DNA of 13,274 nt from Anaerolineae bacterium. GTDB lineage: Bacteria > Chloroflexota > Anaerolineae > 4572-78 > J111. The translations under genes and the position numbers were made by a program. Of the stretch, positions 6,871-13,274 are shown in pieces (within the stretch, counting starts at the first letter, position 1; the number at the start of each line of letters is the position of its first letter). Location: assembly GCA_020433785.1 (NCBI GenBank), contig JAGRCC010000119.1, positions 1-13,274 of the forward strand, written 5' to 3'. Below the pieces are notes generated by a model that was not told the origin of the DNA, did no database searches, and was given only the letters and a program-made list of their open reading frames with translations.

Positions 6871-7413
6871 ATGAAACGTGATGATATTGAAAAAATCATT
6901 GAGACGGCCCGACGGGCCGGCCAGATTCCTAATTTATCAAAATTCGATTTAGCCGAAATTGACTTGAGTGGTATCAACTTACATCGGGCTTATTTGAGTG
7001 GGGCTAATTTAAGAGGGGTCAACCTGACCGGGGCCAATTTGGGTTGGGCCTATTTACGAGAAGCGGATCTCAGTCAAGCCAATTTAAATCGAGTCAACCT
7101 GAACAGCGCCAACCTATTCCGAGCTAACTTACATCAAGCGAATCTCAATGAGGCTGATCTGCGCCGCAGCAACCTGCGTGGAGCTAATTTAAGCCAAGCC
7201 TATTTATTTCGAGTTAATTTGCGGGGAGCTAACATGTTTAGAACGAATTTAGTTCACGCCGATTTAACAGAGGCCACCATGATTGGAGCCAACACCAGCG
7301 GAGCAGACTTTAGTTTTGCCAATTTAACCGAAGCCAACATTACCCAAGAACAGTTGAGTATTATCAGCAGCCTTAACCAGACGATTATGCCTAACGGAGT
7401 ACGACGCAGTTAA
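6871..7413 (+). CDS. pentapeptide-repeat protein (right-handed quadrilateral beta-helix)
   Basis: This is a 180-residue protein if ATG 6871 is the start (185 if the in-frame TTG at 6856 is used). After a short charged N-terminus with a predicted helix (about 1-20), residues 25-159 are 27 uninterrupted A(N/D)LXX-type pentapeptides. The central Leu is nearly invariant and position -2 is usually Ala. This predicts a continuous four-sided beta-helix of almost seven coils, then a short tail. There is no TM segment, signal peptide or catalytic motif. Family members include DNA-mimic gyrase protectors (MfpA, Qnr) and many of unknown role, so no function follows from the fold. The gap from the cyclase stop codon is 7 bases (TTG) or 22 bases (ATG), with no terminator, so co-transcription and perhaps translational coupling are likely. 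Neither start has a clear ribosome site. The gene ends 24 bases from the convergent receptor cyclase. Confidence 0.85.
   Translation: MKRDDIEKIIETARRAGQIPNLSKFDLAEIDLSGINLHRAYLSGANLRGVNLTGANLGWAYLREADLSQANLNRVNLNSANLFRANLHQANLNEADLRRSNLRGANLSQAYLFRVNLRGANMFRTNLVHADLTEATMIGANTSGADFSFANLTEANITQEQLSIISSLNQTIMPNGVRRS
6943..7347 (+). repeat. 27 tandem pentapeptide codon units
   Basis: This 405-base stretch encodes the 27 pentapeptides. At the DNA level it reads as an imperfect 15-base repeat, often GCTAATTTA or GCCAACCTG plus six variable bases. Codon choice for the conserved Leu and Asn varies between units, so the array is conserved by protein selection rather than by recent slippage. It contains no frame interruption. 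Confidence 0.8.
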
Positions 7414-7437
7414 TCGAATATTCTTTCCTGCTTATGG

Positions 7438-9912
7438 CTACAGCTGAACCTCATAAGTTTTAACAGGCTGTTCGCGGTTTTTAACTTTCATCTCTCTAAA
7501 GAACACCGCTTTAACAGTACCGTTCACGGCCCAATACACCGGCTCGCTAATAAGTATTTTGTTGGCCGGTGTGTTTTCTTGGATACGTTTAGCCAGATTC
7601 ACGGTATCGCCAATAGCTGTGTAATCCATCCGATCAGACATACCAACATTGCCAACAATCGCTTCGCCTACGTGGAGACCAATGCCAAAACTGAGCATCC
7701 GATCCTGACCAATTTTGGCGTGATAATCAGTAATGGCCCGCTGCATCGCCATCGCGGCTCTGACCGCCCGCATGATATGGTCGCTCTGGTCAAGTGGGGC
7801 GTTAAAAATGCCCATAACGGCGTCACCCACAAATTTATCAAGCGTCCCCTCATACATCAAAATTGAAGATGCGGCCATCGATAGGTATTCGTTGAGGGTA
7901 TCAACCAGTTTCTCCGGATCCATGTGCTCACTAAATTTTGTAAACCCCCGAATATCGGCAAACAACACCGTAATTTCTTGTCGATGCCCGCCCAACTCCA
8001 ATTCGGAGGGATTGGCCGGCAGCCGGTCAACCACCGCCGGCGAAACATATCGTCGAAACATATCCTGAACGGCCTTTAACCGTTTGGTTTCGGTCATATC
8101 TTCTAAAACCACCGTTACCCCTTTGGTTTGATTCTGCGCATCTTTCAGTGGGGCCATATTAACGGTAAGGTTCACCCGGCCCCGTTCCGGCAATTCGGAA
8201 ATAATTTCATAATTCGTATACCGCTCATCCCGATCCATGACGTTCTTCATCAGATTAGAAAATATGGTATTAGCCAGGGTTGGAACCAATTTCTGGTAAG
8301 CCGTGCCAATCGTATTATGAGTGGATAAGTTGAGAATAGCTGCCGCAGATTTGTTAAAGTGGGTAATCTTACCCTGTTTGTCGATGGTCATCACGCCGGT
8401 CTGCATGCTGTCAAAAACGCTATCCATTAAATTTTTCATGCGCGTGGTTTCTTCCAAATGGCGCTGAAGCCGATCGACCAAATTAGCGTTTTCTAGAGCT
8501 AAAGCGGTTTGATCGGCCAGGGTCTGAAGCAGCCGTAAATCTTGAGCAGAATAGCGTTGTCTGGATATCTTTGGCCCTAACGCAAAGACACCGATCAGTT
8601 GCTCCTGTTTCAGAATCGGCACAAACCATTCCAAATTAAGCGATTGCAGCGTTTGTCGATCTGTTTCCGCTACATTCCGAAACTGAACCGAGATGTCGAT
8701 GGTATATTGCGCCAGCGGCCTCCCTTGTTCAACCCACCGATCAATAACCGCGCTTTCCCGTTCTAACGAGAGCATAGCCGGAAATTGATTCGTGATAGAG
8801 ATGGGAATGGTCCGAAACTCATAATATTCGGGGCTTTCCGTTTCCAGCATCAGCAAGATGGCTCTGGTCACGCCAAACGTCTGCTCGATGTGTCTAATCG
8901 CCACCGAAGCCAGTTCATCGGGATACAAAATATTGCTGATGAATTGAGTGTAACTTTGCAGCACCTTTTGATAATCATAAACCTGGCCGAAAACAATCCG
9001 GTTGGTTAAAAGGCGACTCATTTGTTGGATAGGAATATACACAATTGTGAGCAGCACGGCGGTAACAACCGCAACCAACAAAACCGGGTCTACCCAACCG
9101 GCCGGCAGCGTCGAGGTCAGTAAATCGCCCAAGAAAATCTGGACCAGATAGATCCCGGCAATGTAAACCGCAATGGTGATCAGCACCGTCAGCAATCGGC
9201 TTATGGCGTAACGAGCAGCCGTACTGAGATCGATCAAATCTTCAACCGCCACCACATACATGGCCAGCGAACTACCCAGGCAGGTGATAATCAATCCTGT
9301 CGTCCAAAACGGCTCCAACAGGGACAGATACAGACCATAGCCGACCAGCAAAAAAAGCGTAGCGATTAGCAGAAATTGAATTCTATTACGGTGAGCCGGA
9401 CTTTGCGTCCGAAACTGTTGAAGTTGAACGATTAGAAACGACAAACCGACAAAGCCGGCGGCGCAAAGAACACATAAAACAAACCCGATATTACCCGGAA
9501 AAAGCCACCCATTACTCCAGGCGTAAACCGACGGCGACAGGCTCAGCCACTCATTATCGAAGCCAATAGCTAAAAGCAGCATAGCGCCGGGAATGGCCCA
9601 CACCCATCGCTCCGGCCACAATTGCTGCAAAAATGTTCGAGTAAAAAGCCAATAAATGGCGGCAATAATGACCAGTCCATAGGGCGCTAGCCGCACCAAA
9701 AATGTGCCACTCGGAACACTGCCTAAAGAAATGACCACAAGGTTAATGTTCCAGAAAATAGTCAAACTCAAATAAGCCACAAACAAGCCAAACGCTTTAT
9801 CTCGGTTTATCTCATGGCTGGAAATAACATAAACGGTCAGAATGAGGTGAGCCAGAGCAACGCCAAACGGCACCACTACCTGGCTCGGTAATATGATTGA
9901 GTTAAACTGCAT
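7438..9912 (-). CDS. membrane receptor adenylate cyclase: multi-TM sensor, GAF, PAS, class IIIb cyclase
   Basis: This is an 824-residue signalling enzyme expected to make cAMP at the inner face of the membrane. The N-terminal part has about nine TM segments (roughly 9-31, 39-63, 71-93, 103-118, 142-165, 179-198, 203-225, 237-262, 275-297). The first seven resemble the 7TM sensor found on bacterial histidine kinases. A GAF domain (about 315-480), a coiled linker (478-496) and a PAS domain (about 497-610, with GVMTIDKQGKITHFNKSAAAIL) follow. RRYVSP at 620-625 precedes the cyclase domain (about 645-800). All expected residues are present: Asp653 (FADI), Lys693 and Asp697 (KFVGD), Thr765 (YTAIGD), Asn772, Arg776. 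Thr765 in place of Asp marks subclass IIIb, some members of which respond to bicarbonate. The active site should form by homodimerisation. AGGA lies 6 bases before ATG 9912. There is no kinase domain. The gene is convergent with the sAC-like/pentapeptide pair. Confidence 0.88.
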   Translation of the reverse strand: MQFNSIILPSQVVVPFGVALAHLILTVYVISSHEINRDKAFGLFVAYLSLTIFWNINLVVISLGSVPSGTFLVRLAPYGLVIIAAIYWLFTRTFLQQLWPERWVWAIPGAMLLLAIGFDNEWLSLSPSVYAWSNGWLFPGNIGFVLCVLCAAGFVGLSFLIVQLQQFRTQSPAHRNRIQFLLIATLFLLVGYGLYLSLLEPFWTTGLIITCLGSSLAMYVVAVEDLIDLSTAARYAISRLLTVLITIAVYIAGIYLVQIFLGDLLTSTLPAGWVDPVLLVAVVTAVLLTIVYIPIQQMSRLLTNRIVFGQVYDYQKVLQSYTQFISNILYPDELASVAIRHIEQTFGVTRAILLMLETESPEYYEFRTIPISITNQFPAMLSLERESAVIDRWVEQGRPLAQYTIDISVQFRNVAETDRQTLQSLNLEWFVPILKQEQLIGVFALGPKISRQRYSAQDLRLLQTLADQTALALENANLVDRLQRHLEETTRMKNLMDSVFDSMQTGVMTIDKQGKITHFNKSAAAILNLSTHNTIGTAYQKLVPTLANTIFSNLMKNVMDRDERYTNYEIISELPERGRVNLTVNMAPLKDAQNQTKGVTVVLEDMTETKRLKAVQDMFRRYVSPAVVDRLPANPSELELGGHRQEITVLFADIRGFTKFSEHMDPEKLVDTLNEYLSMAASSILMYEGTLDKFVGDAVMGIFNAPLDQSDHIMRAVRAAMAMQRAITDYHAKIGQDRMLSFGIGLHVGEAIVGNVGMSDRMDYTAIGDTVNLAKRIQENTPANKILISEPVYWAVNGTVKAVFFREMKVKNREQPVKTYEVQL

Positions 9913-9980
9913 ACCTTGTCCTATTTTTCGGGATGGTCTGGTTTCTTAACGATTTCCGCAGCATCAGGACAATCTTCTTA

Positions 9981-10042
9981 AATTGACCAATTGCGCACTG
10001 CTCATTTTATCCTACGCGGCACAATACTAAAATTGTCAATTT
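9981..10042. promoter_or_regulatory. promoter region of the receptor cyclase with two AATTG palindromes
   Basis: On the minus strand TTGACA (10034-10039, a perfect -35) is followed by a 19-base spacer and TAGGAT (10009-10014, 4/6 to a -10 box), about 97 bases before the ATG at 9912. Two similar palindromes are present: AAATTGTCAATTT (10030-10042) overlying the -35 box and AATTGACCAATT (9981-9992) downstream of the -10 box. Their centres are about 50 bases apart, near five helical turns. This geometry suits a dimeric regulator binding both sites, possibly by looping. The long spacer makes the promoter call tentative. Confidence 0.38.
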
Positions 10043-10075
10043 GTACTATTTTGGGGCTAACTTATGGAAAAGACA

Positions 10076-10112
10076 AACCGCCGTCAACTGCCTGAGCAGT
10101 TGGACGGCGGTT
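10076..10112 (-). terminator. rho-independent terminator of the surface-protein gene
   Basis: A GC-rich stem is formed by 10076-10091 (AACCGCCGTCAACTGC) and 10096-10112, complementary over 16 pairs with a single bulged C and a 4-base loop (CTGA). Read on the minus strand it is followed by TTGTCTTTTCC, a moderate T-tract, 86 bases after the stop codon at 10198. It ends transcription from the right and insulates the promoter of the receptor cyclase just downstream. It is by far the most stable hairpin in this gap. The rest of 9913-10197 holds no gene that I can see. Confidence 0.8.
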
Positions 10113-10197
10113 ATAGGTATTTTAAGCAATGCCTCTGATTAAAGGCAGATAGCTGATCCAGTAGTTGCCTGGTGGAGCAGCTTTGCACGTGTGGCTT

Positions 10198-12747
10198 CTA
10201 TTTACTCTTCCTATCTTTTCGTTTGTATCCATAGAGCAGAGCCAATGCCACGCTAACAACCCCCACTAAACTCCATACCCCCACCACGGTCGGGCTGATA
10301 GGAGCAGATACATCCTTTAGGCCGGTTTCCGGTAGGAGCAGCACCGGTAAGGGCGCCGGGGTTGGCGGCACAGGGGTGGCCGGTACGCTCACACTAGGCG
10401 GTGAGGTAGACGGAACAGATCCGTCGTCATCGTCGTCATCTTTGGATTCGTTCGTGTCGGGTGTATCATTTTTACTCGGAGCAGGCACCACGACCCTGGC
10501 CTCGGCGACTTTGGGAGGACCGCCATCAAATTCAAGAGTGGCCTGATTGACGATATTGAACGGCCGGGGAACCGCCAGGCCGTTAACCTTGGCGACCACC
10601 GACAAGGTCACCGACTCATCCAGGCCGAGGGTGGGGATATCGACGGTAATGGTCGTAACCACGGTTTGCGTAATGCCAGACGGATGACCGACGATGGTAA
10701 TGACCTGGGAATCCTCACTTCCATTAGCTACAACGCCGCTTGGTGCCGATGACAGGCTGTATGACACAAAATTGTATTCCTGTGGCAAGGGATCGGTTAG
10801 GACGACATTGGTCGCCGGCACCGTTGAATTCGCGCTGGGGTTAGAAACAATGATTGAGAAGTTGACCGTATCGCCAATTTCAGCCTGAGCCGGATTAACC
10901 GCTTTGATAATCTGCGGATCAGACGTGCCAATGGGGGTGTTGTCGCTGGTCACATTGTTTTCGGGGGTTGGGTCAGGTCCATGAAGGCCATCATCGGTGA
11001 TGGAGGCGCTGTTATTGATCAGGGTAACGTTGGCCGGCAGTGGGTTATCGACATCAACCGCAAAATCGATAGACCCACTGCTGTTGCCCGGCACGTCGTT
11101 TAGGGTATAGGTGCAAGCTGTCCCAACGCAAACCCAACCCGGTGTGCTGGCGGCGTCATTAAAGGTCGTGTTGTCCGGCACTGTCTCGGAGATAGCTACG
11201 CCGGTAGCCCCAGTATTGCTGACGTTGGCATAGTCAAGGGTGTAAACCACCGTTTCTCCGGGGCCCGTAGTAATCCCGCCATCCGATTTGACCAGAGTTA
11301 AATCCGGGGGGATTAACGTTTCGTCGATGGCTTGAACCGGCGCGAATGGGTTACCCAGGGGATCGGAGTAGTTGAGGGTGACGGTATTGGTTAGGGTATC
11401 GCTCGCGTCGGCATCGACCGTAACGATGATATTAAACGATCCGCCTTGTCCGGGTAGAACATTGCCACCGACCACCACCGTTACCTCGCTGGCAGAGGTT
11501 GGTGTGCAGGTGCTACCAGGGTAGGCGGCTTCCAAAGCAGCGATATCACAACTTTGGAAAGTGAGGCCATCGGGCAAATTATCAACCAGGCTCACATTGG
11601 CGGCAGTGCCGGGGGTGGAAGTGGTATCTGACACATTGGTAAAGACAATCGTATGGGTAATGGTTTCGCCGTTAGCCACCACGGTTTTGCCGTCATCCTT
11701 GCTAACGATCATCACTGGCGTACCCGGCTGCGAGAAGTAAATAGGCTCGCCTTCCTGACCTTCGAAGATGTACTGATTGTCCTCCGGTATACAGACTTCA
11801 GCCCGCCACCAGCCGACCAAGCTTGAATCGATATCAAAGACATCGCCTCCCCGCGTGGTGTTAGTACTATTATTCCATACAGTTCCCCCGGAAACCGTAC
11901 CATCGACTTCAGAACCATCCGGCAAGAAATAGGTGACACTACCGGCGTTGTCCATGTCAAAGTTATTGAGGGTTAACGGTGAGGTTAGGCCATCGACAAA
12001 GAAGTAGAAATCTTGACAAGGTTCGCCGGCACCGAGATGCTGAAAACTAGACTGGACCAGGCCGATTTCTAACTCATCGCCACTACCGGGAAAGCCGTCC
12101 GGATCGTCATTTTCCGTCGCATTGCTGAGGAGATCTGAATTGGCAACCGAAATACCGCTACAGGTACCTGCATTGGGAACGGATACAGTACAATCGTCAT
12201 CATTGTTCACTTTTAATCGCCAGGCGTTATCATCATCGTCTGCCGTAGAAGTTTCCAGGGTATAAATGCCACAACCAAAATCTGTAGTCGAAATCGTAGC
12301 TAATTCAACCCATAACCCGTCGGAGCCGCCGGCTGGTGTGTAAACTTGTGAAGCCACATCAGTACCATCGGGAGCAATCAGAGAAAACGTTGTATCATCA
12401 TCAGAACCACCGCGCTGCTCGTCGACGACCGGAGGTGGTCCGGCAAATGTGCCACCGGTTGACTCCGGATCAAACAAGGCAAATGTAATGGGTAAACTGT
12501 CAGGCCAGCTACATGGCACATTAATTTCCACAAAATGACTCTCATTGGCCCCGGCGACGTTAGTGTAGAAGTCACCCACGCCGAGGCCGGCATTTGGGCC
12601 GGTTGTCTGTAAAAATGCTTCAGAGTCAGGGGCGGGCAACTCAATGGCGTAAGCCACCCCTATCACGGCGACAAACCATAATAGAATAACGAGTAAAATT
12701 TTTAACGGTCTGTAAGTGGCGCGTTTAGCCATTCGTCTATTTGTCAT
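10198..12747 (-). CDS. secreted cell-wall-anchored protein with DUF11 repeats and LPETG sorting signal
   Basis: This is an 849-residue surface protein. A basic N-terminus (MTNRRMAKRATYRPLK) and hydrophobic stretch (17-31) end in AYA at 32-34, a good signal-peptidase site. Residues about 36-340 form an acidic domain with six Cys (79, 159, 186, 196, 244, 319) and Asp-rich turns, which I do not recognise. Three DUF11-type beta-sandwich repeats follow (about 341-476, 480-605, 609-755), each opening with a V/L-x-K/A segment and a GE/GDTV motif. Two of them carry a Cys pair (400/414, 540/545) suggesting disulfides outside the cell. Then come an Asp6 run (770-775), a Pro/Ser/Thr-rich wall-spanning linker (777-800), LPETG at 805-809, a hydrophobic segment (820-840) and a KRKDRKSK tail, a complete sortase signal. 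No sortase gene lies in the window. The start is fixed by AAGGAGGAG. It is likely structural or adhesive; the ligand is unknown. Confidence 0.85.
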   Translation of the reverse strand: MTNRRMAKRATYRPLKILLVILLWFVAVIGVAYAIELPAPDSEAFLQTTGPNAGLGVGDFYTNVAGANESHFVEINVPCSWPDSLPITFALFDPESTGGTFAGPPPVVDEQRGGSDDDTTFSLIAPDGTDVASQVYTPAGGSDGLWVELATISTTDFGCGIYTLETSTADDDDNAWRLKVNNDDDCTVSVPNAGTCSGISVANSDLLSNATENDDPDGFPGSGDELEIGLVQSSFQHLGAGEPCQDFYFFVDGLTSPLTLNNFDMDNAGSVTYFLPDGSEVDGTVSGGTVWNNSTNTTRGGDVFDIDSSLVGWWRAEVCIPEDNQYIFEGQEGEPIYFSQPGTPVMIVSKDDGKTVVANGETITHTIVFTNVSDTTSTPGTAANVSLVDNLPDGLTFQSCDIAALEAAYPGSTCTPTSASEVTVVVGGNVLPGQGGSFNIIVTVDADASDTLTNTVTLNYSDPLGNPFAPVQAIDETLIPPDLTLVKSDGGITTGPGETVVYTLDYANVSNTGATGVAISETVPDNTTFNDAASTPGWVCVGTACTYTLNDVPGNSSGSIDFAVDVDNPLPANVTLINNSASITDDGLHGPDPTPENNVTSDNTPIGTSDPQIIKAVNPAQAEIGDTVNFSIIVSNPSANSTVPATNVVLTDPLPQEYNFVSYSLSSAPSGVVANGSEDSQVITIVGHPSGITQTVVTTITVDIPTLGLDESVTLSVVAKVNGLAVPRPFNIVNQATLEFDGGPPKVAEARVVVPAPSKNDTPDTNESKDDDDDDGSVPSTSPPSVSVPATPVPPTPAPLPVLLLPETGLKDVSAPISPTVVGVWSLVGVVSVALALLYGYKRKDRKSK

Positions 12748-12755
12748 GTAAATTT

Positions 12756-12764
12756 CTCCTCCTT
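12756..12764 (-). promoter_or_regulatory. strong Shine-Dalgarno of the surface-protein gene
   Basis: On the minus strand AAGGAGGAG ends 8 bases before ATG 12747 (AATTTAC plus one). It is the only near-perfect ribosome site in the window and decides the start over the internal Met6. It suggests high expression, in contrast to the weak or absent sites of the two signalling genes at 2577 and 6871. Confidence 0.8.
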
Positions 12765-13274
12765 GAGCCTAATCTCTAAAACCTAATTTAAAAGTTAAAC
12801 GTTATGATAGGAAATAGGCGCCTTCCACCTATTTGATCCGAAATCATTAATTTGGCTTGGTAAGTTTTTGCCTAGAACTGAAATACAAAAAATAGGCCCT
12901 ACTTCAGGATGCTGTTTAGCGAACCATCCGTTAAGTCTTGAATATTTAGCGCCTTTACAACTACGCCATTTGCCTGTATATCAGACAAAGAAGCGACTAC
13001 CGGCTAAAGTACATTGTTGGATAGTGGCGCTGGCGCTATATTCTGATGCTTTGTAAGGGACAACTGAGATGTGCTGGTGTAGAGGAAAAGTGGCAGATAA
13101 GGGCTAATGTAACCCGGCAAAATTTTACAGGAAAAGCGTTATTCTGACAAAATAAGCCAAAACCCATTTCACTTGCTTTAGCCGCTAATAATAAGGTAAA
13201 CCTCATACTATTGACCAACCCCCTCAACTGATGTAAACTGAATGCAGAGTGGCGTAGCGGACACATTGATATGT
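12765..13274. other. intergenic region without a convincing gene
   Basis: Apart from the inverted repeat at 12812-12834 I see nothing firm here. The open frames of 60-75 codons on both strands begin with unsupported starts, lack ribosome sites and show no domain or membrane pattern. A frame at 12868-13056 (+) has a slightly protein-like composition and could be the remnant of a decayed gene, but I cannot name one. No tRNA, IS end or CRISPR repeat is visible. The downstream partner of this region lies beyond the window. Confidence 0.5.
12812..12834. promoter_or_regulatory. inverted repeat upstream of the surface-protein gene
   Basis: AAATAGG (12812-12818) and CCTATTT (12828-12834) are perfect 7-base inverted arms around a 9-base centre, about 65 bases upstream of the ATG at 12747. 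AAATAGGC recurs at 12890-12897. On the minus strand a -10-like TATCAT lies just downstream of the repeat (near 12804-12809), without a convincing -35. Operator-like, but the evidence is only the symmetry and position. Confidence 0.3.

Noticed and set aside
6943..7347. Tandem repeat considered as CRISPR or satellite DNA
   Set aside because: The 15-base period encodes in-frame pentapeptides with variable synonymous codons; there are no spacers.
7733..8068. 111-codon open frame on the plus strand opposite the receptor cyclase
   Set aside because: Covers the conserved catalytic domain of the minus-strand gene, whose motifs are intact; no independent support.
10076..10112. Strong palindrome considered as an insertion-element end
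   Set aside because: Compact 4-base loop, position just after a stop codon and a T-tract on one side fit a terminator better; no second copy or target duplication seen.
12868..13056. 62-codon open frame (TTG start), possible transposase fragment or decayed gene
   Set aside because: No motif matched a transposase family on inspection, no ribosome site, and no terminal inverted repeats nearby.
13036..13266. 76-codon open frame on the minus strand
   Set aside because: No domain, no membrane pattern, overlaps another weak frame; typical of random sequence.

Overview
The window looks like chromosomal DNA from a Chloroflexota bacterium, most likely Anaerolineae-like. This is inferred from base composition near 50% GC, a membrane glycosyltransferase of the DUF2142/GT39 kind, very large cyclase-ATPase-TPR regulators, a 7TM-GAF-PAS-cyclase receptor, and a DUF11 surface protein with a Gram-positive-type LPETG sorting signal. 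No 16S rRNA or other taxonomic marker is present, so the placement is only moderately supported.

Layout, left to right. (1) 1-224 is AT-rich non-coding DNA with nested inverted repeats and a plausible promoter. (2) 267-806 (+) is a small YdjM/DUF457-like membrane metal-hydrolase candidate. (3) 850-907 is a long hairpin between two convergent genes. (4) 929-2419 (-) is a polytopic GT-C type glycosyltransferase. (5) 2420-2576 is a divergent promoter region. (6) 2577-6848 (+) is a 1423-residue protein with the architecture of mammalian soluble adenylyl cyclase: two cyclase domains sharing one split catalytic centre, a P-loop ATPase, and eight TPRs in an exact 40-residue register. (7) About 7-22 bases downstream begins a pentapeptide-repeat protein made almost entirely of 27 consecutive pentapeptides. 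(8) 7438-9912 (-) converges on this pair with a 24-base gap; it is a membrane receptor cyclase (about nine TM segments, GAF, PAS, complete class IIIb cyclase). (9) 9913-10197 is non-coding with a strong terminator and two AATTG-type palindromes. (10) 10198-12747 (-) is a secreted, cell-wall-anchored DUF11 repeat protein. (11) 12765-13274 has no convincing gene.

How it may fit together: the centre (2577-9912) looks like a cyclic-nucleotide signalling locus. One cytoplasmic cyclase is coupled to an ATPase/TPR scaffold, one membrane cyclase is coupled to ligand-sensing modules, and a beta-helix pentapeptide protein is probably co-transcribed with the first. The two cyclases are built differently: one uses an asymmetric heterodimer-like site within a single chain, the other a symmetric homodimer site. 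The flanking genes concern the cell envelope (glycosyltransferase, membrane hydrolase-like protein, LPETG surface protein); nothing in the sequence directly ties them to the signalling genes. There are no rRNA or tRNA genes, CRISPR arrays, complete insertion sequences or phage genes that I can recognise.
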